From the NCBI GenBank assembly GCA_039944535.1, contig JBDUYP010000001.1, positions 496,001 to 560,000 on the forward strand: a DNA stretch of 64,000 nucleotides, read 5' to 3'. The position numbers were made by a program, and so were the translations under genes. Origin of the DNA: JAMZMI01 sp039944535 (GTDB lineage Bacteria > Bacteroidota > Bacteroidia > Cytophagales > Cyclobacteriaceae). Below are positions 27,588-36,135 of the stretch, one piece after another (position 1 is the stretch's first letter; each line of letters starts with the position of its first letter). The notes under the pieces are model-generated. The model was not told where the DNA came from. It made no database searches and saw only the letters and a program-made list of their open reading frames with translations.

Positions 27588-28124
27588 ATGAAAAAATTCA
27601 ACCTTACTTTACTATTTTCATTGCTGGCCATTTCCCTTTTTGCTCAGGACATGGAGCCTCAGTCACAGTTTGCCAAAGACTACCTTTCTATCTGGAAGGT
27701 GACCACCAAAAATGCAATCGACATTGCGGAAGCCATGCCGGAAGATCTCTATGACTACAAACCCAATGACTCCAGCAAGACCTTTGCTGATCAGATCGGT
27801 CACATCGCCATGACTACTTTGTACCTGTCCAAAGGATTTGTAAATACCGAATGGGGCAAATATGATGACGGAAGCATGGCAGGAAAATCAAAAGACGAAG
27901 TGGTAGCACTACTCAAGGCCAATCTGGAGGAATCCACAAAATTGATTGCCGGCATGAGTGAGGAGGCTTCTACCGAAACTATTAAGGCTTTCGGCGGAAA
28001 AATGGTAAAACGATATGTGGCCCTTTTGTTTATTCAGGATCACCTCACCAATCATAAGGCCAAGGCCAACCTGTATATCCGCATGAATGACATCAAGCCG
28101 CCGGCCTACGCCTTCTTCAATTAG
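27588..28124 (+). CDS. Exported DinB-like protein
   Basis: 178 residues: signal peptide (MKKFNLTLLFSLLAISLFAQ), then a four-helix DinB/YfiT-type fold with the characteristic WKVTTKNAIDIAEAMPEDLY opening, GHIAMTTLYL, and QDHLTNHKAKANLYIRMND near the end. The His residues in IGHIAMTT and DHLTNHKA are placed like the metal ligands of this superfamily. DinB-like proteins include thiol transferases and many uncharacterised members; the exported Bacteroidota group has no assigned role that I can name. Single gene between the clpB terminator and the rpoD leader. Confidence 0.8.
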   Translation: MKKFNLTLLFSLLAISLFAQDMEPQSQFAKDYLSIWKVTTKNAIDIAEAMPEDLYDYKPNDSSKTFADQIGHIAMTTLYLSKGFVNTEWGKYDDGSMAGKSKDEVVALLKANLEESTKLIAGMSEEASTETIKAFGGKMVKRYVALLFIQDHLTNHKAKANLYIRMNDIKPPAYAFFN

Positions 28125-28158
28125 TTTTTTTTCGTCGTTCCGGTTTTAACCTTTCGTT

Positions 28159-28178
28159 ATTCCCGCGCAGGCGGGAAT
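28159..28178. repeat. Hairpin repeat ATTCCCGC-GCAG-GCGGGAAT
   Basis: Perfect 8-bp stem. This is the ATTCCCGC...GCGGGAAT type of interspersed palindrome seen in many bacterial genomes. It sits in the 464-bp gap (28125-28588) before rpoD; the rest of that gap is AT-rich and otherwise unremarkable. Confidence 0.6.
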
Positions 28179-28428
28179 TTCATGGAGAAAGACAAGGGTC
28201 GCTCGTTGGGATAGATAAAATCCCATACTGGGCACCCGGCTAGGGGATGACTGCCAAACACAATCGGTCATTGCCGGAGGCAATCTTATCCGTCTCATTT
28301 CAATGAGCCTAATGTATTGAAACTGCTCTTTGATCCGTTTATAATACCAGATCATCTAATATTTTGGCGGTTTCGAAACCTATTTCACATTATTTTGGTT
28401 TGATCTGTGTTGGATTTACAATAAATAT

Positions 28429-28459
28429 TTGACTTGAATCGATATTAAAAGTAAATTCG
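28429..28459 (+). promoter_or_regulatory. Possible rpoD promoter
   Basis: TTG at 28429-28431, 20 bases, then TAAATTCG at 28452-28459, one base off the Bacteroidota -7 box TAnnTTTG. It would give a leader of about 120 nt. Confidence 0.3.
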
Positions 28460-28588
28460 CGGTTCGCTTTCGTGTAAACTAAAATTTCACAACAAGCGAA
28501 AATTTTGAAAAAATCGGTTTTGCTAATGCTGCATTGGGCTGATATTTTTCGAAGCTAATAATACATATAAGAGAAAAATCTTACGCAT

Positions 28589-29461
28589 ATGCGACAACTG
28601 AAGATCACCCAATCCATTACCAACAGACGAGAAAGCCACACGCTGGAGAAATACTTCACCGAGGTAAGTAACGTGCCGATGATTACTCCGGATGAGGAGG
28701 TAACATTGGCAAAAAGAATCCGAGAAGGGGACGAGTTGGCATTGGAAAAGCTGGTGAAAGCAAATCTTCGTTTCGTGGTATCTGTGGCTAAGCAATACCA
28801 AAATAGAAGCTTGCCTTTGAATGACCTGATCAATGAGGGTAACCTCGGCCTGATCAAGGCAGCAAAGAAATTTGACGAAACAAAAGGGTTTAAGTTCATT
28901 TCTTACGCCGTTTGGTGGATTCGTCAGTCTATCATGCAGGCACTGGCTGAGCAGTCCAGGATCGTTCGTCTTCCAATGAACAAGTCCGGTGCTATCAACC
29001 AGATTAGAAGAGCGTACGCTGAGCTAGAGCAGCAGTTTGAGCGTGAGCCTACTGAAGAGGAACTGGCCGACGTGCTTGATATGAAACCTAGTGAAGTGAG
29101 AAACACACTGGGAGCTGAAGTGAAGCAGATGTCTATGGATGCACCTTTCGGTGAAGACGAATCGGGTTCACTTCTGGACGTACTGGAAAACAATACAACT
29201 GGCCCGACGGATGGTGAGTTGGTTTTCAACGATTCATTGAAGGTAGAAACACTAAGAGCGCTATCTACATTGACTGCACGTGAGCGAGAAGTGATCATGA
29301 TGAGCTTCGGTATCGGTCATGACAATCCTTATACACTTGAGGAAATAGGTGACGCTATGGGACTGACACGTGAGCGTGTGAGACAAATCAGAGAGAAAGC
29401 ATTGCAAAAGCTCAGAGAGCCTGGTAAAAACAGAAGACTCAAAGAGTTTGTCGCTAACTAA
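28589..29461 (+). CDS. rpoD: Primary sigma factor RpoD/SigA
   Basis: 290 residues, the short Bacteroidota form lacking region 1.1. Region 1.2 (residues 15-50, THTLEKYFTEVSNVPMIT-like), region 2 with NLRFVVSVAKQYQNRSLPL and KFISYAVWWIRQSIMQAL (core binding and -10 recognition), region 3 (about 110-190) and region 4 with the helix-turn-helix TLEEIGDAMGLTRERVRQI and the ALQKLREP end. It directs core RNA polymerase to the TAnnTTTG promoters of this phylum. Alone in its transcript: 464 bp leader region before it and a terminator immediately after. Confidence 0.97.
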   Translation: MRQLKITQSITNRRESHTLEKYFTEVSNVPMITPDEEVTLAKRIREGDELALEKLVKANLRFVVSVAKQYQNRSLPLNDLINEGNLGLIKAAKKFDETKGFKFISYAVWWIRQSIMQALAEQSRIVRLPMNKSGAINQIRRAYAELEQQFEREPTEEELADVLDMKPSEVRNTLGAEVKQMSMDAPFGEDESGSLLDVLENNTTGPTDGELVFNDSLKVETLRALSTLTAREREVIMMSFGIGHDNPYTLEEIGDAMGLTRERVRQIREKALQKLREPGKNRRLKEFVAN

Positions 29462-29464
29462 AAT

Positions 29465-29495
29465 AAAAAAAAGGCTCCCGAAGGGAGCCTTTTTT
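29465..29495. terminator. Intrinsic terminator after rpoD
   Basis: AAGGCTCCC-GAA-GGGAGCCTT with A-tract before and T-tract after, starting within 5 nt of the stop codon. Symmetric, so it can also stop the convergent LRR transcript. Confidence 0.92.
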
Positions 29496-29550
29496 GTTTC
29501 TCGACGTGAGTAACCTATTCCTTTTTGAGGAAGGCTACATAGTGATCACA

Positions 29551-32217
29551 TTATAGCTTAAGAAACTTTTTACTTATTATGCCTTGATCTGTTTTTACTT
29601 GTAAGAAGTAAATGCCTTTCGTCAAATCAGAAACATCCAAAGAATTTTCGGGGGAATAAATGGTTTTTACCGACCTTCCCATCACGTCAACAATAGTGAC
29701 GAATTCAATTGCTTCATAAAAATCAATATTCAGTTCAGCAGACACTGGGTTAGGGAAGATGAACAAGTCACCAATACTGGATTGGTCATTGATACCCAAC
29801 ACAATCTGATTGGAGATGGTGATGACCGCATCACCACTTACACCGGAACCGTCGTTGGCTGTGGCAGTTACTGTAACGGTACCATTCGAAACGGCTGTCA
29901 ATAAACCATTGGTGTCAATCGTTGCTTCTCCTGTACCATTTGCTACACTCCATGCGTAGGTGGCATCATCAGCGTCGGCAGGCAAGATGGTGGCTTCCAT
30001 TTGCAGCGTGCCTCCGTCGGTGGCGATGGTAGTTGCTCCGGCATGTCCTTGTACGGTTATTGAATTGACCAACACAATCTGATTGGAAATGGTGATGACC
30101 GCATCACCACTTACACCGGAACCGTCGTTGGCTGTGGCAGTTACTGTAACGGTACCATTCGAAACGGCTGTCAATAAACCATTGGTGTCAATCGTTGCTT
30201 CTCCTGTACCAATTTCTATACTCCACGTATAGGTGGCATCATCAGCGTTAGCGGGCAATATTGTGGCTTCCATTTGCAGCGTGCCTCCATCAGTGGTGAT
30301 GGTAGTTGCGCCGGCTTGTCCTTGTACGGTTATGGCGTTGACAAGGATTGTACAGTCTAAACTAAAACTTGCCGCACCATCAATATTTGTCCAGCTGATT
30401 TCAGCAGCGGTTACATCATCTACTTCTATGCAAGTTAGGTTTGGGTTTCCTGTTGCAAAAAGATTAGCAGAAGTATCAACGTTTTTGAGGTTTAAGGCAC
30501 TTAGGTTGAAGTTGTTTGCACATTGAATTGTACTCAAATTTGTATTACTACTTAAGTCCAATGCAGTAAGGCTATTATAATTCAAATTAATATTGGTTAA
30601 AGCTGTGTTGGTAGAAAGGTCTATCGTACTGATAGAATTACCAGAAATGCCCAAAAAAGTAATGTTCGGATTTTGACTTACATCTAATGATGTTAATCCA
30701 CAATTTTCACAAGAAACAATGTTGAGATTGGAGTTTTGCCCCAGCGTAAGTGTACTCATGTTGCCCTGACTGACAAAGTTGCCAGTCAATGTTGTTAATG
30801 CTGTATTATTGCTTAGATCCAAAGAGGTGAGGTTTGGGTTATCTCCAGAAAACAAAGCTTCTATAGCCGTATTTTGGCTTAGGTCGATGGAGCTAAATAA
30901 GTTGCCATTAAAAGCTAAAAACGTTAAGGCGGTATTCTGACTAAGATCTATAGTGCTTAAGTCATTGTAGTTGCAATACAAATCGGTAAGAGCAGTATTA
31001 TTACTTAAATCAATAGTGCTGATGTTATTCCCTTGAAATTTCAGGAAAGTAAGAGCGGTACATTGACTTACATTTAATGTGGTTAAATTATTATTGGTCA
31101 AATACACTTCCGTTAAGGCTGTATTTTGACTGAGGTCAAGACTACTTAGGCTATTATATTCACATCTTAGTATAGATAAATTGACGAATGCCTCTATTCC
31201 TGTTAGATCTGAGATGGAATTGCTAGAACAACTGATGGTACCATTAAAAGCAGAGGCTTCACTCACTTGAATTTCCGAATCTTCATTGGTGTTGATAGCG
31301 GTATTTCCTACTAAATAAGCTTTGAAATTAGCATCTGGGATATTTATTGGCCCACATGAAAGTCTGAAACTTGCTGCTGTGTCAATGTTCGTCCATGCTG
31401 CTTCCGCTGCAGCCACGTCATCCACTTCGATACAGGTAAGATTAGGGTTTGCTGTGGCATCAAAATTAGTTAATGTAGTTGTACTCACATTTTTCATATT
31501 CAATGCCGTTAAACTGTTATTGTGGCATTTTAAGTATGTCAACCCAGGGCTATTGCTTACATCTAAAGCGCCTATGTTATTACTACTACATTCTATCGTA
31601 GTTAATAGGGCGTTTTGACTTACATCCAAAGCGGTTAAGTTGTTTACTTTACAACCTATGCTGGTCAAATTGGGGCATTGGCTTACGTCTAACAATGTTA
31701 AATTGTTGTTTCTACAATTCAGCGTAGTTAGAGAAAGGTTATTGCCAAGCGTTAAAGTAGTTAAGCTGTTGTTGTAACAAACTAAACTTGATAAGGATGT
31801 GTTATTGCTCACATCTAAGGTTGTTAAGTTATTGGTATGGCACCATAATAGCTCTAGTGAGGTATTGTTGCTTACATCTAAGGCTGTTAAGTTGTTGTAT
31901 AGACATTGTAAGTCTGTTAACTGTGTGTTTTGACTTACATCTAAGGCCGTTAAGTTGTTCTGATTGCAATACAATCCAGTGAGAGAAGTAAAAGCTTCTA
32001 TTCCTGTTAGATCTGAGATGGATTTGTTAGAACAACTGATGGTGCCATTAAAAGCAGAGGCTTCACTCACTTGAATTTCCGAATCTTCATTGGTGTTGAT
32101 AGCGGTGTTTCCTACTAAATAAGCTTTGAAATTGGCATCTGGGATGGTGACGTTTTGAGCATATGAACCCAAACATAACATGGCTAGTAGAACGGTAGTA
32201 AATGTTGTTTTATTCAT
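29551..32217 (-). CDS. LRR and Big_2 surface protein secreted by T9SS
   Basis: 888 residues: signal peptide (MNKTTFTTVLLAMLCLGSYAQ), two blocks of leucine-rich repeats of the Bacteroidota type (L-x-x-L-x-C-x-N-N-L-T-x-L-D-V-S-x-N), each opening with the same IPDANFKAYLVGNTAINTNE cap, then two Big_2 (bacterial Ig-like) domains and a type A T9SS tail (FIFPNPVSAELNIDF ... GIYFLQVKTDQGIISKKFLKL). Likely a surface adhesin. The two Big_2 domains are nearly identical at DNA level (about 29810-30060 and 30075-30340) and the two LRR caps are also near-copies, so the gene has grown by recent internal duplication. A clean -7 box lies upstream. Confidence 0.88.
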   Translation of the reverse strand: MNKTTFTTVLLAMLCLGSYAQNVTIPDANFKAYLVGNTAINTNEDSEIQVSEASAFNGTISCSNKSISDLTGIEAFTSLTGLYCNQNNLTALDVSQNTQLTDLQCLYNNLTALDVSNNTSLELLWCHTNNLTTLDVSNNTSLSSLVCYNNSLTTLTLGNNLSLTTLNCRNNNLTLLDVSQCPNLTSIGCKVNNLTALDVSQNALLTTIECSSNNIGALDVSNSPGLTYLKCHNNSLTALNMKNVSTTTLTNFDATANPNLTCIEVDDVAAAEAAWTNIDTAASFRLSCGPINIPDANFKAYLVGNTAINTNEDSEIQVSEASAFNGTISCSSNSISDLTGIEAFVNLSILRCEYNSLSSLDLSQNTALTEVYLTNNNLTTLNVSQCTALTFLKFQGNNISTIDLSNNTALTDLYCNYNDLSTIDLSQNTALTFLAFNGNLFSSIDLSQNTAIEALFSGDNPNLTSLDLSNNTALTTLTGNFVSQGNMSTLTLGQNSNLNIVSCENCGLTSLDVSQNPNITFLGISGNSISTIDLSTNTALTNINLNYNSLTALDLSSNTNLSTIQCANNFNLSALNLKNVDTSANLFATGNPNLTCIEVDDVTAAEISWTNIDGAASFSLDCTILVNAITVQGQAGATTITTDGGTLQMEATILPANADDATYTWSIEIGTGEATIDTNGLLTAVSNGTVTVTATANDGSGVSGDAVITISNQIVLVNSITVQGHAGATTIATDGGTLQMEATILPADADDATYAWSVANGTGEATIDTNGLLTAVSNGTVTVTATANDGSGVSGDAVITISNQIVLGINDQSSIGDLFIFPNPVSAELNIDFYEAIEFVTIVDVMGRSVKTIYSPENSLDVSDLTKGIYFLQVKTDQGIISKKFLKL

Positions 32218-32242
32218 AAAAATTTGTATTTTTCTTAGACAT

Positions 32243-32267
32243 CAAATGTATTAATGTCTATAGTCAA
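32243..32267 (-). promoter_or_regulatory. Promoter boxes upstream of the LRR gene
   Basis: On the minus strand TACATTTG (32250-32243) matches TAnnTTTG exactly; a TTG at 32267-32265 stands 14 bases upstream, shorter than the usual spacing. About 25 nt before the ATG. Confidence 0.4.
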
Positions 32268-32282
32268 AAAGAGAATCAGGCA

Positions 32283-32303
32283 GGGGGACAAAAAGGGGGA
32301 CAA
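32283..32303. repeat. Two tandem GGGGGACAA units
   Basis: GGGGGACAA at 32283-32291 and 32295-32303, period 12, just upstream of the LRR promoter boxes and 50 nt past the stop of the LuxR-type regulator. Possible binding site. Confidence 0.35.
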
Positions 32304-32352
32304 GGATATAACTAGCTCTATATCAGTGTCTTTTAAATCAGGGTGAGGGATA

Positions 32353-33891
32353 TTACAACTTGAGGAGATAATCGGCCAGTGCGACGGAATCTTGCAGGTT
32401 TAGTTTTTTTCTGGTCCTACTTCTGGCTTTCTTCACACTGTCTGGAGCAATGTTCAAAATGTTGGCAATTTCTTTCTGAGAATATCCGATTCTAATTAAA
32501 GTAAGCAGGCGAATTTCTGATTTGGATAAATCAGAATGCCTGGCCTCAAGGGAGGTAACAAAATTCGCATCCAGTTTTTCAAATCTCTGTTTGAAGTCGT
32601 TCCAGTCAGATTCACTGGAGAAGGAGTTTTCGATCAACTTAAAAACACTTACCAGGTCAGTGTTTTTAGATGCTAGCATCTTTTCTTTTTCTTGTAGTTC
32701 CTTTCGACTTTCAGATAGTTCTTTTTCTAGTCTTTCATTCATTGTAAGCTTTTGCTTTACCAAAAGCGTAATAAAATAAGTGAAGCCAATAAACTCTAAG
32801 ACTGTGCCAATTTTAAAGTATGAAAACGGATCGCCGGGCAGTATGGTAGTGTGACTGTCAATTAGACCAAGTAATACAAAAAGAAGAAGACTAGAGTATG
32901 AAATTAGGTAATAGGTGGATTTTACTTTTCTCTTTTTAAAAGCAATTCTCACGGTCACCAGGGATAAAATAATCCAGACAAAACCTATGATATTTTCGAA
33001 CATGTGTAACGTGCTGATCGAAAACCGTGGAAAAATAAGTTGGTATATGGTGGAAGGCAACAGGGTTAGTGCCAGTACGGCAATGATAAACTTATAGAAC
33101 CCAGGGTTGGTTGTTCTGGTTTCGAGGAATGTCACCGTAAAAAGGACATTCGCCAGAATCCATATTCGGATAGCGATAAACATGAGATGGTCAACCAAAA
33201 CATGAGTTGCCCCTAGTCCATAGAGCCGCCCTTCCACAAATAGATACATCAGGCAGCTCGATAAAATATAGGCACCATAATAGTAATAGATATCGCTCCT
33301 GATCAACCGGAAATAAAACAGGTTGATTAACAAAAGCAGCAGAATGGTGATATAAAAAACAATGTCAATCAATTGCGTTTGCTGCTTTACAGAAAGGAAT
33401 TCGTTTATGCTTATCAGTTTGGGAGTGGCCTGAAGAATTCTGCCATCACTTGAAGTGGTGATGAGAAAAGTGGCTTGCTCATTTTCATCTAAATCAACTT
33501 GAAAATTGGGCTTGGCAAAATTGAATGAACGATGATCGTATTTTTCAATTTCTGGCGCTATTTGACGGGGGATGAACGTGTTTGTTGATGTGTCTAACTT
33601 GTAGAACCGATAGTTTTGGTTGATAAGGTCATTGCATAGCACAATGAATGATGCCGGGTTTGTGCCATTAGAAATCTCTAATTTGATCCAGACTTCTCCT
33701 TCGTAAAAGCCCAAGTCCAGATTCTTGTTGGTGCTAAATTCAACGCTATGAAAATCGCTGATACTTTGTGTGACGTCTCTGGCTACCTCAAAAGAATAGT
33801 CTGCATCAACTGATTCCTCTGCGGAACATGAAGAAAAAAGCATACCAACGAGGAGCATGGAAAGAAGATGGAGAGTTCTTATCTTGTTCAA
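32353..33891 (-). CDS. 7TM-DISM membrane protein with LuxR-type DNA-binding domain
   Basis: 512 residues: lipoprotein-like leader (MLLVGMLFSSC), a periplasmic region of about 150 residues of the 7TMR-DISM extracellular type (EVWIKLEISNGTNP), seven membrane helices between about 180 and 385, a coiled coil (about 385-430) and a C-terminal LuxR/GerE helix-turn-helix (about 445-512; LSKSEIRLLTLIRIGYSQKE, IANILNIAPDSVKKARSRTR). There is no kinase: the sensor and the DNA-binding domain are one chain, so it would act as a membrane-bound transcription factor or through its coiled coil. It lies upstream of the LRR gene on the same strand, 135 nt apart, and may regulate it. Confidence 0.85.
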   Translation of the reverse strand: MNKIRTLHLLSMLLVGMLFSSCSAEESVDADYSFEVARDVTQSISDFHSVEFSTNKNLDLGFYEGEVWIKLEISNGTNPASFIVLCNDLINQNYRFYKLDTSTNTFIPRQIAPEIEKYDHRSFNFAKPNFQVDLDENEQATFLITTSSDGRILQATPKLISINEFLSVKQQTQLIDIVFYITILLLLLINLFYFRLIRSDIYYYYGAYILSSCLMYLFVEGRLYGLGATHVLVDHLMFIAIRIWILANVLFTVTFLETRTTNPGFYKFIIAVLALTLLPSTIYQLIFPRFSISTLHMFENIIGFVWIILSLVTVRIAFKKRKVKSTYYLISYSSLLLFVLLGLIDSHTTILPGDPFSYFKIGTVLEFIGFTYFITLLVKQKLTMNERLEKELSESRKELQEKEKMLASKNTDLVSVFKLIENSFSSESDWNDFKQRFEKLDANFVTSLEARHSDLSKSEIRLLTLIRIGYSQKEIANILNIAPDSVKKARSRTRKKLNLQDSVALADYLLKL

Positions 33892-34048
33892 GTTGAGTTT
33901 TTTGTAAAAATAATCGAGGTAGGTGCATTGTCCATTGACAAGATATCACCTGAAAGCCAAATTAGGTCAAGTGCTTTTCAAAGCGCTATGAAATATCAGC
34001 TTTGCATGCCTAAGTTAAGTAGATCTGAAGGAGGCTGTGCAATATCGA

Positions 34049-34279
34049 TTATTGGAATTTTGCCTGTTTCAGAATATCTGCCCGAGAACCGGTTGTAAAA
34101 TCAGATTGTTCTGCTTTTTCTAGCTTCATCCGGATATAATCAACTTCCTGTTGCTACTTCCTTGCCTGGCGTATTAAGTCATTTACCAGTTCGCTTTTGC
34201 TTGAATATTCATGGCTTTCTACTTGAGCCTTAAGCCATTCGTCGTTTGGCTCTGTAAAAGAGATACTCTGTCGCCCCAT
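34049..34279 (-). pseudogene. ParD/CopG-like antitoxin broken by an amber codon
   Basis: From ATG 34279 the frame reads MGRQSISFTEPNDEWLKAQV and continues through SSKSELVNDLIRQARK (a ribbon-helix-helix antitoxin start), then hits TAG at 34154-34156. The same frame continues after the TAG with QQEVDYIRMKLEKAEQSDF and ends at TAA 34049, giving 76 residues, the normal length, if the TAG is read through. So a single nonsense change has cut off the toxin-binding half. No ParE toxin frame follows. The longer frame upstream to 34564 is not antitoxin-like. The RHH half (41 residues) could still bind DNA and repress. Confidence 0.6.
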
Positions 34280-34284
34280 GTTTT

Positions 34285-34304
34285 TTGGTGGAAATTTACA
34301 CCAA
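34285..34304. promoter_or_regulatory. Palindromic operator before the ParD-like gene
   Basis: TTGGTGGAAATTTACACCAA pairs at 18 of 20 positions and ends 6 nt from the start codon. Ribbon-helix-helix antitoxins normally bind such palindromes to repress their own promoter. Confidence 0.45.
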
Positions 34305-34828
34305 GGAGAGGGAAAATGAGCTGATAGAGTAGATAGTGCGGAATTATGTAGGTCACCCGATGAGGTCATGTAATCCTTCCTAAAATGAGCATTGCATCCG
34401 GTAAGGTGAAAGTGCAGTGAGTGGATGGTGTGGAAAGCACTGTCGTTTCCAGGAGGATAGGTAAGAAGAGCTATGGGACATGCCGAATGTTGTCGGTAGT
34501 CTTTCAGCTTGGTTCCCAGATGTCTATTCGAAACAACAAAAGCAATGAAAAGAGTCTGTTTCAAGTTTCAAAAATTACTGATAATGCTCAGATATAGCAC
34601 TGCGGCCTCTGAACTTTTTTAATTATAATAAAAATAGCTTGTCTGTTCGCGCCCGGCAAGAGGGTGCTTCCAAAGTATCAGAATACACTGCCTTCAGAAA
34701 AAGAAAAATCTCGTAAACTGAAGTCTCTAAATAACACAGAACTTTCTCGGAGGTAAACGGTCAAGATTAGATGAAGTTTGCAGTAAGCACGTAAGTACAT
34801 ACCTTATACATATTGATGTGTGTAGTTT
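34305..34828. other. Intergenic of island 2, no gene seen
   Basis: About 520 bp with scattered stops in all frames except an uninformative minus-strand frame in 34305-34564 (His/Ser-rich, no domain). I see no hairpin or repeat in it. Confidence 0.4.
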
Positions 34829-35470
34829 TTACTTATTCAGCTTTTCAACTTCAATCCTGATAAATTCAGGCAAATAACTGGGTGTACAATTCTTGGCAAC
34901 AACTTCATCTTTGTAAAGACCAGTGGACTTTCCAATTGAAATACATCTTTCACGATGATTCTCTTGCCATTTTCCGATTTGACCTGCCGTATAGTTCATT
35001 GCCCATTGAACTTCTGGCTCTTCTTTCATCATACTTTTTTCTATCGCCTTAAGTAAGTATTCAGTGTTTGATTGATTTGTCTTTCCCATCCATCGTAACC
35101 TCGCCTGATAGTACCAAAACACTCTCCTTTGAAGGGGCGAAGAACTATGCTCCCAAGATTCAATAAGAGAAATAATTTTTTTGTCTTTAGACAGTTGATT
35201 GGCCATCAACCAATCCATCAAATGAATCCGTTCATCATAGTCATGTTTCTGAATGTCTTGGTCAAGCTGATCGATAGATTCCTGGCTCAACTGCTTTTTG
35301 TCCATAATTAATATGGCTAATTGCCTAAGTAAGAACTTGCCTGTTGACCAAAGCTCTAAAGACAATTCATGATCCACCTTGATTTCTTTGGCAATTTTTC
35401 TGAGCTCTCCAAGCTTCGTGTTCTCATTTATATTGGATTGTATATGTCGAGCCTTGTTAGAAAGTTTCAT
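34829..35470 (-). CDS. DNA alkylation repair protein (AlkD-like HEAT repeats)
   Basis: 213 residues, all helical, with HEAT-like repeats typical of the AlkD/AlkC superfamily: KLGELRKIAKEIKVDHELSL, LWSTGKFLLRQLAILI, DYDERIHLMDWLMANQL and the conserved VQWAMNYTAGQIG. Relatives are DNA glycosylases that remove bulky or cationic alkylated bases without base flipping. The Trp/Asp/Arg cluster that marks active AlkD cannot be placed with certainty here. Start ATG 35470. It is a lone gene in the second island, with a foldable spacer on its upstream side. Confidence 0.75.
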   Translation of the reverse strand: MKLSNKARHIQSNINENTKLGELRKIAKEIKVDHELSLELWSTGKFLLRQLAILIMDKKQLSQESIDQLDQDIQKHDYDERIHLMDWLMANQLSKDKKIISLIESWEHSSSPLQRRVFWYYQARLRWMGKTNQSNTEYLLKAIEKSMMKEEPEVQWAMNYTAGQIGKWQENHRERCISIGKSTGLYKDEVVAKNCTPSYLPEFIRIEVEKLNK

Positions 35471-35499
35471 CTTGTTACTTACTTTTTTATTACATAAAA

Positions 35500-35680
35500 C
35501 GTTTATAGTTTGTTACCTACGGGTTTATCCGTTCCGAAGGTTCCTTGTTTGCATGCTAGTTGAAGAAGTTCAGATTGCCTTGTCAAATATTTTCTTCGTC
35601 TCTGCTCGTTCTTCCTGTTAAACCGATGACAATAATTGCCAGCATACATTATGAGTACATTGACTATGTGGCAGTTTGAT
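35500..35680 (-). other. Foldable spacer site 3
   Basis: On the minus strand this stretch, between the 39-aa gene and the AlkD-like gene, has TCATCGGTTTA (about 35636-35626) roughly complementary to TAAACCCG (about 35530-35523). A 48-codon frame from an ATG at about 35650 (rich in Arg/Lys, ending KPVGNKL) crosses it; I do not accept it as a gene because similar open frames occur in the other spacers. Confidence 0.25.
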
Positions 35681-35681
35681 T

Positions 35682-35801
35682 TCAGACCGACAAGTGCGAC
35701 TCCAAATCAGAAATGTAGGCATCTAGGTTCGAAAGTTTGTCGTCCGAAAGTTTCTTGATTTTGTTGAGGATCGATTTTCTTAGTTTTTCCTTAGTTGCCA
35801 T
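35682..35801 (-). CDS. 39-residue helical protein, antitoxin-like
   Basis: MATKEKLRKSILNKIKKLSD followed by DKLSNLDAYISDLESHLSV. It is short, charged and helical, and resembles the N-terminal segment of small Bacteroidota antitoxins (the KLxxxIxxKIxxLxxxKLxxLxxYxxxLE pattern), but it has no toxin gene beside it. It sits alone between two foldable spacers of island 2. The pattern match is from memory; it may be a degenerate antitoxin or a solitary small gene. Confidence 0.4.
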   Translation of the reverse strand: MATKEKLRKSILNKIKKLSDDKLSNLDAYISDLESHLSV

Positions 35802-35847
35802 ATAGTAAAGTTAGAGAACTTTTGATTTGCAGTCTATGGGGTATATC

Positions 35848-36135
35848 GACCAGCTTAATCAGTGAGGATTAGTCTCGATAGCTATCGGGAGTACTAACCT
35901 TTCCTCTCGCACATAGCCACCCCGATAACTATCGGGGTTGATTTAAATTTAAAACTTGCATGACCTGCGCAGGAGTGTGGGGATGTTGCTCCGTTCTGAC
36001 GTGCCGTGATGCAAGGGAGGTTTTGGCTGAATATTTTAATTATTACCCTGCCGGTACCCTTTCTGGTTAAACATAGTTTTAGAAGATTAAGCTATGTCCT
36101 AGTCTTGAGGTGAATCTGAAGGCCTGTTAGCATCA
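35848..36135 (-). repeat. Foldable spacer site 2 with conserved core
   Basis: Core 35862-35958 matches site 1 (3122-3207) but carries an extra palindrome, CCCCGATAACTATCGGGG at 35920-35937. Outside the core the stem is different from site 1 yet again self-complementary: AGCTTAATC at 35852-35860 with GATTAAGCT at 36085-36093. 36127-36135 is the left arm of the next module. No gene lies in 35802-36132. Confidence 0.55.

Noticed and set aside
34280..34564. Long N-terminal extension of the ParD-like frame
   Set aside because: The RHH start MGRQSISF has its own ATG with an operator palindrome directly upstream; the extension is low-information sequence.
35507..35650. 48-codon Arg-rich minus-strand frame in spacer site 3
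   Set aside because: Sits between self-complementary segments of the spacer; similar chance frames appear in the other spacers.
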